Source of the DNA: JAPLDB01 sp038230515
GTDB taxonomy: Bacteria; Bacteroidota; Bacteroidia; AKYH767-A; 2013-40CM-41-45
Assembly (NCBI GenBank): GCA_038230515.1
Contig: JBBRND010000018.1
Span: forward strand, 1-64,000
Direction: 5' to 3'
DNA length: 64,000 bases
The notes below the pieces were generated by a model that saw only the letters and a list, made by a program, of their open reading frames with translations, searched no databases and had not been told where the DNA came from. A program made the position numbers and the translations under genes. This document shows positions 35,449-43,494 of this stretch, piece by piece (within the stretch, counting starts at the first letter, position 1; every line of letters begins with the position of its first letter).

Positions 35449-36081
35449 ATGAACACGCTCCTCTTCAAAAAAATTTTCCCCTCACTCCTCCGCGCGATTG
35501 ATGTTAAAGAGAAAATTCTTTTTCTCACGTTTGATGACGGACCGCTTCCTGAAATTACTCCCTGGGTGCTTCACGCGTTATCAGAATACAAAGCCAAAGC
35601 AACTTTCTTTTGCATCGGAGAAAATATTCAGAAGAATCCTGAAATCTTTAAACGGATTATAGACGAAGGTCACGCTGTTGGTAATCATACCTTCCATCAT
35701 TTAAACGGGTGGAAAACAAACACGAAAGAGTATCTTAAAAATATTGAAAAATGTGATTTGGTTCTTCAATCAACAATCAACAATCAGCAATCATCAATTT
35801 TGTTCCGCCCTCCTTACGGCAAACTAAAGCCATCACAAATATCAACACTCAAAACCCGCTACTCAATTGTGATGTGGGACGTGCTTACCCGCGACTGGGA
35901 ACAAAAACTCTCCGGAAATGAATGTTTTGAACGCGTAAAGAAAAAAGCAAAACCGGGCAGCATTATCGTATTTCATGACAGTAAAAAAGCAGAAGCCCGC
36001 ATGAAACCTGCTCTGGAAAGTACACTCAGTTATTATTCCAATCTTGGATACAAGTTTGAAACGCTGACGGCATACCTCTAA
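35449..36081 (+). CDS. NodB-family polysaccharide deacetylase
   Basis: 210 residues from ATG 35449. All NodB motifs are present: LTFDDGP (motif 1, catalytic base and metal Asp), GNHTFHH (motif 2, metal His pair), LFRPPYG (motif 3), MWDVLTRDWEQ (motif 4) and SIIVFHDS (motif 5). There is no signal peptide, so it may act in the cytoplasm or be anchored by its N-terminus. Likely reaction: removal of N-acetyl groups from an amino-sugar polymer or peptidoglycan. A low-complexity segment, QSTINNQQSS, from a degenerate CAATCAA repeat, lies between motifs 2 and 3. Confidence 0.88.
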   Translation: MNTLLFKKIFPSLLRAIDVKEKILFLTFDDGPLPEITPWVLHALSEYKAKATFFCIGENIQKNPEIFKRIIDEGHAVGNHTFHHLNGWKTNTKEYLKNIEKCDLVLQSTINNQQSSILFRPPYGKLKPSQISTLKTRYSIVMWDVLTRDWEQKLSGNECFERVKKKAKPGSIIVFHDSKKAEARMKPALESTLSYYSNLGYKFETLTAYL

Positions 36082-36130
36082 AAAATTTTTTTTATCGGTT
36101 GAATTGCTATATTTTTGAGTTTAACTTACC

Positions 36131-37009
36131 GTGAAAAAAAGTATTTTGGTTTTAGTTTTATTCCTCTTTGCAGGAATTTTTTCGTATGCTCAGGAGAAAC
36201 GGGGCATGATTGGTTTCGGCATTTCTGCTGGTGCTACAAATTATGAAGGCGAGCTTGATGGAAATTTCACACTGCAGTTTACCCGACTTGGAGTAGGTGT
36301 TCATACTACCGCATTATTTTTCAGCCGCCTTCATGCCCGCCTCGCCTACTTCCACGGTTCGATAGGCGCGCAGGATTATAAAGGTGTTTTTTCCAAGAAT
36401 AGCAACCGCAACCTTAGTTTTTACAGCAACATTGACGAAGTTTCGTTAGTGCTGATGTACAAATTTCAAAACAGGAAGCGCGGATTTACAAAACGGAATT
36501 TTGTTACACCGTATTTGTTTGGTGGCGTTGCGGGATTTATGTTCAATCCGAAAACCGATCTGAATGGAAAAACTTATGAACTTCAGAAAGTAGGAACCGA
36601 AGGGCAATACCTTGGCGGGGCGTATGCGAAACCGTATAAGTTGCAACAAATCAGCATTCCATTTGGTATTGGCTTTATGCTGAAGATTACACAACACTTT
36701 GACTTCGGAGCCGAATGCGGTTTCAGAAAAACTTTTACAGATTACCTGGATGATGTAAGCACCGTTTATCCTGATAAAGAAGAATTGCGCGCAAAAGAAG
36801 GAGACATTGCTGTGGTGCTTTCAGACCGAAGTCCTGATCCCAGTTCTCACACAAGCGTGCGCGGAAATCCTTCCAATCAGGACTGGTACGTTTACACCAA
36901 TCTTCACATTACATATTACATCACTACCACGCTCTTTAAACCTTACAAATTAAAAAATCAGTTTAAGGACAACACTTGCAAAAATTTAATGAATCCGAAA
37001 AAACTGTAA
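36131..37009 (+). CDS. Outer-membrane beta-barrel protein (DUF6089-like)
   Basis: 292 residues from GTG 36131. Signal peptide MKKSILVLVLFLFAGIFSYAQ. The mature part starts KRGMIGFGISAGATNYEGEL and alternates strands with aromatic ends (RLGVGVHTTALFFSRL, TPYLFGGVAGFMFN, IPFGIGFMLKIT, DFGAECGFRKTFTDYLDDVS). The DYLDDVSxxYxD segment is characteristic of DUF6089 barrels. It ends with the strand YTNLHITYYITTTLF and a basic tail. Role unknown; the family is common next to envelope genes of Bacteroidota. It converges on the helical-repeat gene at 37018, 8 bp away. Confidence 0.8.
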   Translation: MKKSILVLVLFLFAGIFSYAQEKRGMIGFGISAGATNYEGELDGNFTLQFTRLGVGVHTTALFFSRLHARLAYFHGSIGAQDYKGVFSKNSNRNLSFYSNIDEVSLVLMYKFQNRKRGFTKRNFVTPYLFGGVAGFMFNPKTDLNGKTYELQKVGTEGQYLGGAYAKPYKLQQISIPFGIGFMLKITQHFDFGAECGFRKTFTDYLDDVSTVYPDKEELRAKEGDIAVVLSDRSPDPSSHTSVRGNPSNQDWYVYTNLHITYYITTTLFKPYKLKNQFKDNTCKNLMNPKKL

Positions 37010-37017
37010 TCGGGTTT

Positions 37018-38472
37018 TCAAATCTTTTCTTTCAGCCAGTTGTGGTAAGTAATAATCTCAGTGTCGCTTGAATCATCCTGTTTTGTATTTAGCAATTCCT
37101 GAATCTTTTTTACAAGCGGTTTATTTTGTTTGATGCTTTCATTGCGCATCATCATTGAAATGATTTCAATCATTTCTTTTTCCCTTCTGTTTTCTTTTTG
37201 GTTTAGCATCGTGCGAAAATCTTTTTTCACCTGCTTCAATTTATACTCAAGTGTATCCTCGTCACTTAATTCATAACGAATGATAAGTTCGGCAATTGCA
37301 ATTTTAAATTGCAGTGAGCGGTCAGCGGTTTTGTATCCGTCAAGCAGATAAATTTTATGCAGGTTACGGATGCTTTGGTGAAAATCTTTTTTATCGAAAT
37401 AAGTAACAGCAAGATTGAGGTAGATAAATAATTCATAGAAATTATTTGAACAGATTTTTTCATTTCCTTTCATCTCCATCAGGATGTCAATCGCCTTCTC
37501 ACGATTCACACGCGAGTAATTTATGACGAGAGAATTGTAGTAGAAGAAAAGATACTTGTCATAATGCTGTCGGTGATGCTCTTCCATCGCGGTTTTCAGC
37601 TTCTCTGCATACTTCAGCGATTCATTCAGCTTATCGGTTTTGAAAAGGGTGTTCACAATAAACACAAGCATCTGAAGTTTGGTATCGTGGTTACTTTTAT
37701 TGAAAAGTTTTTCTTTCACAAACTCATGATACATGTTCAACAGGTAATCTTCAAGCGCATGATACTGCCTCTTCTGCAAAAGAATCTGGGTAACAGCATC
37801 GTAAATCTTAAACCGCAGCTTGGGGCTGCGATGTAACTCTTTATCTGCCGATAATTCCCGTACTGTTTTCTGCAACAACTTCAATACCGGATTTTCTGAC
37901 GAAGAAAAATTTTGTGTTGCTTTCAATCGGTAAGTAACCACAGCAAGAATATCATCAATGTCGCGCAGTTGTTTTATTTGCTGTTGATTTGCTTTTCTCA
38001 ACTGAATGTAATGTTCAGGATTTATCGTCATTAACTCTCGGCTGAGGCGGATATACTCACCGTAAATAATGTCAAGAAGTTCAAAATTCTCAATCTTCTT
38101 TGCTTCAGTTTCTGCCTTTTTCAAAAAATAGTGTGCAATGCGTATATGATTTCGTGTGGAATTAAATTTTTCCATCGCCAGAAGGTGAAGCGCATAAATC
38201 AGTTCGTCATCATCAAAATGCTGAATGGTTAAACTCTTGCTTACATCACTCAGCACACGATGTTTTAGCCGGTAAAAAGTATTCTTATCTGAGCCACTAT
38301 AAAGTTTGCGATGAATTTTTTCTTCATCGTAAGCTTCACCGCTTCTGCGCACGTAATCAAAATACTGAATGTCCTTGCGGTCTTCTTTTTCATTGGTGCG
38401 TGTTACAAAAAGTTTGTATCCGCGCACCTGCTCCTTGTTCATGTTGGCAATAATCTGATTCAGAATATCCAT
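37018..38472 (-). CDS. Helical-repeat (TPR-like) protein, family unknown
   Basis: 484 residues, no signal peptide, almost all alpha-helical. The N-terminal 90 residues (NMNKEQVRGYKLFVTRTNEKEDRKDI, then LYSGSDKNTFYRLKHRVLSDVSKSL) resemble the arrangement in the frameshifted gene at 6740-8238. The rest is a set of helix pairs with TPR-like spacing (LAMEKFNSTRNHIRIAHYF, KYLFFYYNSLVINYSRVN, LFIYLNLAVTYFDKKDFHQS). No catalytic motif is seen. It could be a scaffold or a sensor of the type found in TPR regulators. It has its own promoter region, divergent from the T9SS gene at 38564. Confidence 0.6.
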   Translation of the reverse strand: MDILNQIIANMNKEQVRGYKLFVTRTNEKEDRKDIQYFDYVRRSGEAYDEEKIHRKLYSGSDKNTFYRLKHRVLSDVSKSLTIQHFDDDELIYALHLLAMEKFNSTRNHIRIAHYFLKKAETEAKKIENFELLDIIYGEYIRLSRELMTINPEHYIQLRKANQQQIKQLRDIDDILAVVTYRLKATQNFSSSENPVLKLLQKTVRELSADKELHRSPKLRFKIYDAVTQILLQKRQYHALEDYLLNMYHEFVKEKLFNKSNHDTKLQMLVFIVNTLFKTDKLNESLKYAEKLKTAMEEHHRQHYDKYLFFYYNSLVINYSRVNREKAIDILMEMKGNEKICSNNFYELFIYLNLAVTYFDKKDFHQSIRNLHKIYLLDGYKTADRSLQFKIAIAELIIRYELSDEDTLEYKLKQVKKDFRTMLNQKENRREKEMIEIISMMMRNESIKQNKPLVKKIQELLNTKQDDSSDTEIITYHNWLKEKI

Positions 38473-38533
38473 AATGCTTTGATAAACGGGTAAGGAAAAG
38501 TAAAAATAAACTTGGTGCGAAGAAAGGATTTAA

Positions 38534-38541
38534 TAATTTTG
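38534..38541 (+). promoter_or_regulatory. Bacteroidota -7 element TAATTTTG
   Basis: An exact TAnnTTTG match 22 bp before ATG 38564. Confidence 0.45.
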
Positions 38542-38563
38542 TTTCCAACAAAACTTCCCACTT

Positions 38564-39229
38564 ATGAAGAAGCTTCTTTTAATTCTCATCATTTCAGCTA
38601 ATATTTTTCTGATCGGCAGTACTTGCAATGCTCAATCACTGAGGGTAGATTCCATTATCGGATTTCCTGATACCGTAATTGATAATCAACAGGTCGCAAT
38701 GAGTATCCTGCTCAGTAATTCAGGCGGAACTGTTTTTGTTGGTGATCTTGCTGTTTTAATGAAAGCACAGAATGACAGTACGCCCGATACGCTCTATTAC
38801 AGTCCCCAGGATTCCATAGGTGGAAATTTTTTTTATGACACTTTAAACGTCACACACACATTTCGTGCTGCTGACTTTGATGGAGGAGACAATATTGTAG
38901 TTGTTTGGCCCGCGTCCTCACAAGTATCTGTGGTGCACGATTCGCTTACCTTGCATCTTTATTTTAACAATGTCGGCATCGAAGAAAATAAAATGTTGCA
39001 GACAGTTCAACTGTTCCCGAATCCTTCAGCCGTCTTTATCAAACTCCGCATAGCGCATCCTGAAAAGGTTGAAGGGGTAAGGGTATTTGATGTTCTCGGA
39101 AATCAGTTGCTTGTTTTCTCAGGAGCCGTTTCGCGATTCAATATTCAATCGCTGAGCACCGGAATTTATTTTGTTGAAGTGCGCAACAATGATCACTCGA
39201 TGATCGTGGAGAAGTTTTTCAGGCAGTGA
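38564..39229 (+). CDS. Small T9SS-sorted secreted protein
   Basis: 221 residues. Signal peptide MKKLLLILIISANIFLIGSTCNAQ. The mature domain of about 115 residues is a single beta-sandwich (SLRVDSIIGFPDTVID, QVAMSILLSNSGGTVFVGD, THTFRAADFDGGDNIVVVWP) similar to CARDB/FN3-like folds. The T9SS type A domain starts at VQLFPNPSAVFIKLRI and ends STGIYFVEVRNNDHSMIVEKFFRQ. No enzymatic motif; probably a small surface or extracellular binding protein. Confidence 0.8.
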   Translation: MKKLLLILIISANIFLIGSTCNAQSLRVDSIIGFPDTVIDNQQVAMSILLSNSGGTVFVGDLAVLMKAQNDSTPDTLYYSPQDSIGGNFFYDTLNVTHTFRAADFDGGDNIVVVWPASSQVSVVHDSLTLHLYFNNVGIEENKMLQTVQLFPNPSAVFIKLRIAHPEKVEGVRVFDVLGNQLLVFSGAVSRFNIQSLSTGIYFVEVRNNDHSMIVEKFFRQ

Positions 39230-39334
39230 TGATTGTATGAATTGCAATTGAATAAGTATTTACGAATGAGTTACGCTGATTCTTCATTCGAAAATTAGCA
39301 ACTATTCGTTATTCACACCACCTTTATTTCTCTC

Positions 39335-39342
39335 TATCTTTG
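39335..39342 (+). promoter_or_regulatory. Bacteroidota -7 element TATCTTTG of ispG
   Basis: An exact TAnnTTTG match that ends 10 bp before the ispG ATG at 39353; a very short leader is implied. Confidence 0.55.
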
Positions 39343-39352
39343 CATCTCTTAA

Positions 39353-41320
39353 ATGCAAAATCAATCCGATCAATTTCTTTACTGTAACAGTTTGACAGAA
39401 TACTCTCGTTTTGTCACCCGCGAAGCGAGTGTTGGCGAGCTTGGCATTGGCGGCAGCAATCCTATTCGCGTTCAGAGCATGACTACCACTGACACGATGG
39501 ATACAATTGCAACGGTTGAGCAATCCATCCGAATGATTGATGCGGGCTGTGAGTTGGTGCGCATTACCGCTCCAAGCATCAACGAAGCAAGAAATCTTGC
39601 AGCAATAAAAAAAGAATTACAGAAACGCGGATACAAAACAGCAATCTGTGCTGATATTCATTTCACACCGAACGCTGCAGAGACTGCTGCGCGCATTGTT
39701 GAGAAGGTGCGTGTAAACCCTGGCAATTATGCCGACCGGAAAAAATTTGAAACTATTGAATATACCGATGCAGGTTATGAGTCGGAACTTCAGCGGATAC
39801 GCGAACGTTTTATTCCTCTTGTAAAAATCTGCAAAGAATATGGCACTGCAATGCGCATCGGAACCAATCATGGTTCGCTGAGCGACCGCATCATGAGCCG
39901 TTATGGTGATTCAGCAATCGGTATGGTGGAATCCGCTTTGGAATTTCTCCGCATCTGTGAAGACGAAAAGTATTTCAACATCGTACTTTCCATGAAATCG
40001 AGCAATACACAAGTGATGGTGCAGGCGTACCGTTTACTTGTGATGAAGATGAAAGAGGAAGGAATGAATTACCCATTACATCTCGGAGTTACTGAGGCGG
40101 GTGAAGGAGAAGACGGAAGAATAAAGTCTGCTGCCGGAATTGGAACACTACTGGAAGATGGATTGGGAGACACGATTCGCGTTTCGCTTACTGAAGATCC
40201 TGAGTTTGAAATACCGGTGGCGAAAACGTTGGTAGAACGATACAACAACAGAAAGAAATCGCAAAAAGAAATCCCGGAGGTAAACGAAAAGAGCATTTCA
40301 TATTCTCCCTTCGAATATCAAAGAAAAAAAACGCACGAAGTGATTAACATTGGAGGTCACAATGTTCCAAGAGTGATTGGTGATTTGAGCACCCGTAAAG
40401 AAATGACACCCGCTTCTCTTTTTCCTTTCGGCTATAATTATTCCGCGCAGTTAGACAAGTGGAACATTTCCGATCAGGCATGTGATTATGTTTTTGTAGG
40501 CGACAACAAAATCAATTTTGAAATTCCTGGAACCCTGGCATTGATTTGCAATCACGATGCATGGAATTCGCTTTCGGATAAAACGAGATACTATCCACTT
40601 TTTTCTTTTAAGGAATTTCAAAAAGCAGAATTTAAATCAGCTTCGTTAAACTTTATTTTCGTTACAATAGAGGACATCCTTTCTAGTCTCACATCCCATA
40701 TATCAAATCTCACATCTGTTGTTTTTGTTTTTGAAACTACCAACGCACACGGCATGGCAGAGCAGCGCAGAATGTTTTTTGAACTTCTCGAAAAAAATAA
40801 TTCTGCTCCCGTTATTATAAAAAGAAATTATTCAACTCTCAACGATGATACACTGATGCTTCACGCTGCAACAGATTGCGGAGGACTTTTGATTGATGGT
40901 TTTGGCGATGGCGTGTGGATTGAAGCAACCAACAATCCTAAACTTGTAAACAGTTTATCATTCGGAATACTACAGGCAGCGCGCACACGGATTTCGAAAA
41001 CAGAATACATCAGTTGCCCCAGTTGCGGTCGCACACTTTTTGATCTGCAGGAAACCACAGCAAAAATCCGCTCGCGCACCGATCATCTGAAAGGAATTAA
41101 GATCGGAATTATGGGTTGCATCGTCAATGGCCCCGGAGAAATGGCTGATGCCGATTATGGTTATGTAGGTTCCGGCCCGGGCAAGATTACTCTTTACAAA
41201 GGCAAAGAAGTAGTGAAGAAAAGTGTACCGACAGAAGAAGCTGTTGATGCACTCATTTCTCTTATCAAAGAAAACGGTGATTGGGTAGAGTTACCGACTA
41301 AGTTTTCCCAGATCGCTTAA
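39353..41320 (+). CDS. ispG: 4-hydroxy-3-methylbut-2-enyl diphosphate synthase, long form
   Basis: 655 residues. It converts MEcPP to HMBPP in the MEP isoprenoid pathway using a [4Fe-4S] cluster. The TIM barrel at the N-terminus has VQSMTTTDTMDT, GCELVRITAPS, ADIHFTPNAA, VRVNPGNYAD, RIGTNHGSLSDRIM, and LGVTEAGEGEDGRIKSAAGIG. The C-terminal cluster domain has the Cys pair in SCPSCGRTLFDLQ (about residue 554) and GIMGCIVNGPGEMADADYGYVG (about 588). A domain of about 250 residues lies between, which is the long (type II) form of Bacteroidota and plants. A short degenerate repeat encoding SSLTSHISNLTS lies in that middle domain. The 3' end overlaps the convergent gene by 4 bp and carries a terminator. 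Confidence 0.95.
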   Translation: MQNQSDQFLYCNSLTEYSRFVTREASVGELGIGGSNPIRVQSMTTTDTMDTIATVEQSIRMIDAGCELVRITAPSINEARNLAAIKKELQKRGYKTAICADIHFTPNAAETAARIVEKVRVNPGNYADRKKFETIEYTDAGYESELQRIRERFIPLVKICKEYGTAMRIGTNHGSLSDRIMSRYGDSAIGMVESALEFLRICEDEKYFNIVLSMKSSNTQVMVQAYRLLVMKMKEEGMNYPLHLGVTEAGEGEDGRIKSAAGIGTLLEDGLGDTIRVSLTEDPEFEIPVAKTLVERYNNRKKSQKEIPEVNEKSISYSPFEYQRKKTHEVINIGGHNVPRVIGDLSTRKEMTPASLFPFGYNYSAQLDKWNISDQACDYVFVGDNKINFEIPGTLALICNHDAWNSLSDKTRYYPLFSFKEFQKAEFKSASLNFIFVTIEDILSSLTSHISNLTSVVFVFETTNAHGMAEQRRMFFELLEKNNSAPVIIKRNYSTLNDDTLMLHAATDCGGLLIDGFGDGVWIEATNNPKLVNSLSFGILQAARTRISKTEYISCPSCGRTLFDLQETTAKIRSRTDHLKGIKIGIMGCIVNGPGEMADADYGYVGSGPGKITLYKGKEVVKKSVPTEEAVDALISLIKENGDWVELPTKFSQIA

Positions 41321-42627
41321 AATGTTTTCACAAGTTTTTGTGAAAACGTTTTTTGATTTCCACTGAAGACACATTGATACACTCCTATGTTCAACGATGA
41401 AATGTTGATCGCTTTGTCACCGGAGATTACTTCTTCCAATACAATTCTTCCGAGCGAATCAAAAATTCTCAGCACAAGTTTTTCTTGTGGCGTATTGAAT
41501 TTAATGTTGAGAACATCAATTGCTGGATTCGGATAAAGCATAAGATCAGTTGTTTCAATAGGAATACTGATACCAGGCATAATCCAGTTGATGGAATTGG
41601 AAGTTCCGACACAGCCGTACACATCTGTTGCCGTACAATAATAAATTCCTGCCTGTGTAGGAATGTATGTGGAGTCATGCGCGCCTCCAATCATCCCTCC
41701 GTTGTAATACCACTGATGTAAGCCACTATAATTTGAATAAAGTGTGTCTTGTGTGCCATTTGTTGCAATCATCACAACAGGCAGAGGATGAACAGTAACG
41801 AGGATACTATCATTTATCGGGCAGGAATTACTTGTAACGCCATTCACAGAATACCAACCGTCAGCAGCGGCATAAATAGTATCGCTGGCACTCCCTGTAT
41901 TCCAAGTGTAAAATACCTGCACGCTTGCAGAGAAAACCAGGCCTACTGAATCGCCTTCACAGAAAGTAGTTAAGCCCAATGCTGCAATTCCATGTGCAGG
42001 CGGGTTTGCAAAGATTGTTGTGTCAGCAGGGGCATCGCAGGAGTCGTAAGTGAGTCCTATCATTGAGTAGTTGCCACTTTGTGCAGGAGTGTAAGAAAGA
42101 GAAGGAATGTGTGGCGCATTCGGATCAGGAGAGCCATCTTTGAACCACTGAAGAGATAAATAATTTGTTGAATCTAGACATTCGAACGCACAGCCGTTCC
42201 AATAAAAAGAAGGAACTGGGACATAATGGGCATCAAATGTAAAGGAGTTAGTGTCATTTGCTGGATTCGGGTCTTGCAATGTGTTTACCGTTTGAATAGT
42301 AACCTCAATAAAATAAGAAGTCCCACTCATAAAATCGAATGACGGATTAAGTTCAACAGGAGCGATATCGCCTGCTGCGATAAGACCTGAAAATGTGACA
42401 GGCGATTGCGCAACGCTGTTTATGCTCCAGTTCAACACAACTTCGGTAATGTCAACCAAATCGTTGTTGTAAATATTTATACTGATTGGAAGCTGAGTCG
42501 GACAAAAACTTGTGTTCACAGGCGAAGCAAATGTAGCAACCTCAGCATCAGCAGGGGTTTGTGCATTTGCATTTTGAAAAACAAGAAGGAAAAAACAGAA
42601 ACAGATAATGGGTATATTTTTATTCAT
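41317..42627 (-). CDS. T9SS-sorted protein with Ig/PKD-like domains
   Basis: 436 residues. Signal peptide MNKNIPIICFCFFLLVFQNANAQ. A CARDB-like domain (residues about 30-140: PTQLPISINIYNNDLVD, AGDIAPVELNPSFDFMSG) is followed by Ig-like domains with SLQWFKDGSPDP, CEGDSVGLVFSASV, HQWYYNGGMIGGAHD and a Cys-containing TAQGIYYC-like strand (TQAGIYYCTATDVYGC). The T9SS type A domain runs from DLMLYPNPAIDVLNIKF to KTFSQKLVKTF. Its last eleven residues are encoded inside the ispG terminator hairpin (41321-41354). Secreted; function unknown. Confidence 0.85.
   Translation of the reverse strand: MNKNIPIICFCFFLLVFQNANAQTPADAEVATFASPVNTSFCPTQLPISINIYNNDLVDITEVVLNWSINSVAQSPVTFSGLIAAGDIAPVELNPSFDFMSGTSYFIEVTIQTVNTLQDPNPANDTNSFTFDAHYVPVPSFYWNGCAFECLDSTNYLSLQWFKDGSPDPNAPHIPSLSYTPAQSGNYSMIGLTYDSCDAPADTTIFANPPAHGIAALGLTTFCEGDSVGLVFSASVQVFYTWNTGSASDTIYAAADGWYSVNGVTSNSCPINDSILVTVHPLPVVMIATNGTQDTLYSNYSGLHQWYYNGGMIGGAHDSTYIPTQAGIYYCTATDVYGCVGTSNSINWIMPGISIPIETTDLMLYPNPAIDVLNIKFNTPQEKLVLRIFDSLGRIVLEEVISGDKAINISSLNIGVYQCVFSGNQKTFSQKLVKTF
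41321..41354 (+). terminator. ispG terminator nested in the 3' end of the convergent gene
   Basis: A 12-bp stem (41321-41332 with 41339-41350, one G-T wobble), a 6-nt loop, and TTTTTT at 41349-41354. It begins one base after the ispG stop. On the other strand the same bases encode the end of the T9SS sorting domain. Confidence 0.85.
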
Positions 42628-42735
42628 CGTTATGGATTTTGTTGACGCGAAGTTATCACAAAAAATTTTAAAGGGTTTCCAGCAAAGAGAAACAATTATT
42701 AACGCCCGCGAAGTATTGTTCAGGACACATCTCTC

Positions 42736-43494
42736 TCACCCTTCAAACTTTTTTAATTCCATCTTGATTCCGTCAAACACTGCATAGGTATTGTATTTAA
42801 CCCAGTCGCCAAGGTTGATGTAGCGAGAGGTATCGTTAATGGAAATATCAAGTGGTAGATGCCGGTGCCCGAAGATTAAATAGTCATAATGTTTTTTCTT
42901 CAGCAGTTCTTTGCTGTGAATTACAAGCCATTCTTTTTCTTCTCCAAGAAACGTTTCCTCCACTGTGCCTGTTGCAATTCTGCTTTTGCCTGAAAAATAA
43001 TTTGCAATCCCCACACCAAGGTTAGGATGCAGACGCGCAAACAACCATTGGCACAACGGACTTGCAAATACTTTCTTAATGAATTTATATCCATAATCGC
43101 CCGGTCCCAAGCCATCACCATGACCGATGTAAAATTTTTTGCTGTTGTATTCCGCTTCAATGGGTTCTCGGTAAAGTTTTACATTTAATTCTTTGGTGAG
43201 ATAATCAAACGTCCACATATCGTGGTTGCCTGTGAAGTAATGAATCGGAATTCCCGAATCTGTAAACTCTGCAAGTTTGCCGAGTAAGCGAACGAAACCA
43301 CGCGGCACAACAGTTTTATATTCGAACCAGAAATCAAAAACATCCCCGAGTAAATACAATTCTTCGCAATCGGGCTTGATGGAATCGAGCCAGCGCACAA
43401 TTCTTTTTTCGCGCTGCATGCTTGAAGCATAATCAGGAACACCGAGATGAAAGTCGCTGGCGAAGTATATTTTTTTCCCTTCCTTCAAAATCAA
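42736..43494 (-). CDS. lpxH: UDP-2,3-diacylglucosamine diphosphatase
   Basis: 252 residues. It hydrolyses UDP-2,3-diacylglucosamine to lipid X and UMP in lipid A synthesis, at the inner face of the inner membrane. Metallophosphoesterase motifs are in order: ASDFHLG, LLGDVFDFWFEY, FTGNHDMWTFDY, GHGDGLGPGDYGYK and FGHRHLP. The GDVFDFW and HGDGLGPGD forms are typical of LpxH/LpxH2 rather than generic phosphatases. The ATG overlaps the stop of the M1 peptidase gene (ATGA type), so translation is coupled. Confidence 0.92.
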   Translation of the reverse strand: MILKEGKKIYFASDFHLGVPDYASSMQREKRIVRWLDSIKPDCEELYLLGDVFDFWFEYKTVVPRGFVRLLGKLAEFTDSGIPIHYFTGNHDMWTFDYLTKELNVKLYREPIEAEYNSKKFYIGHGDGLGPGDYGYKFIKKVFASPLCQWLFARLHPNLGVGIANYFSGKSRIATGTVEETFLGEEKEWLVIHSKELLKKKHYDYLIFGHRHLPLDISINDTSRYINLGDWVKYNTYAVFDGIKMELKKFEG

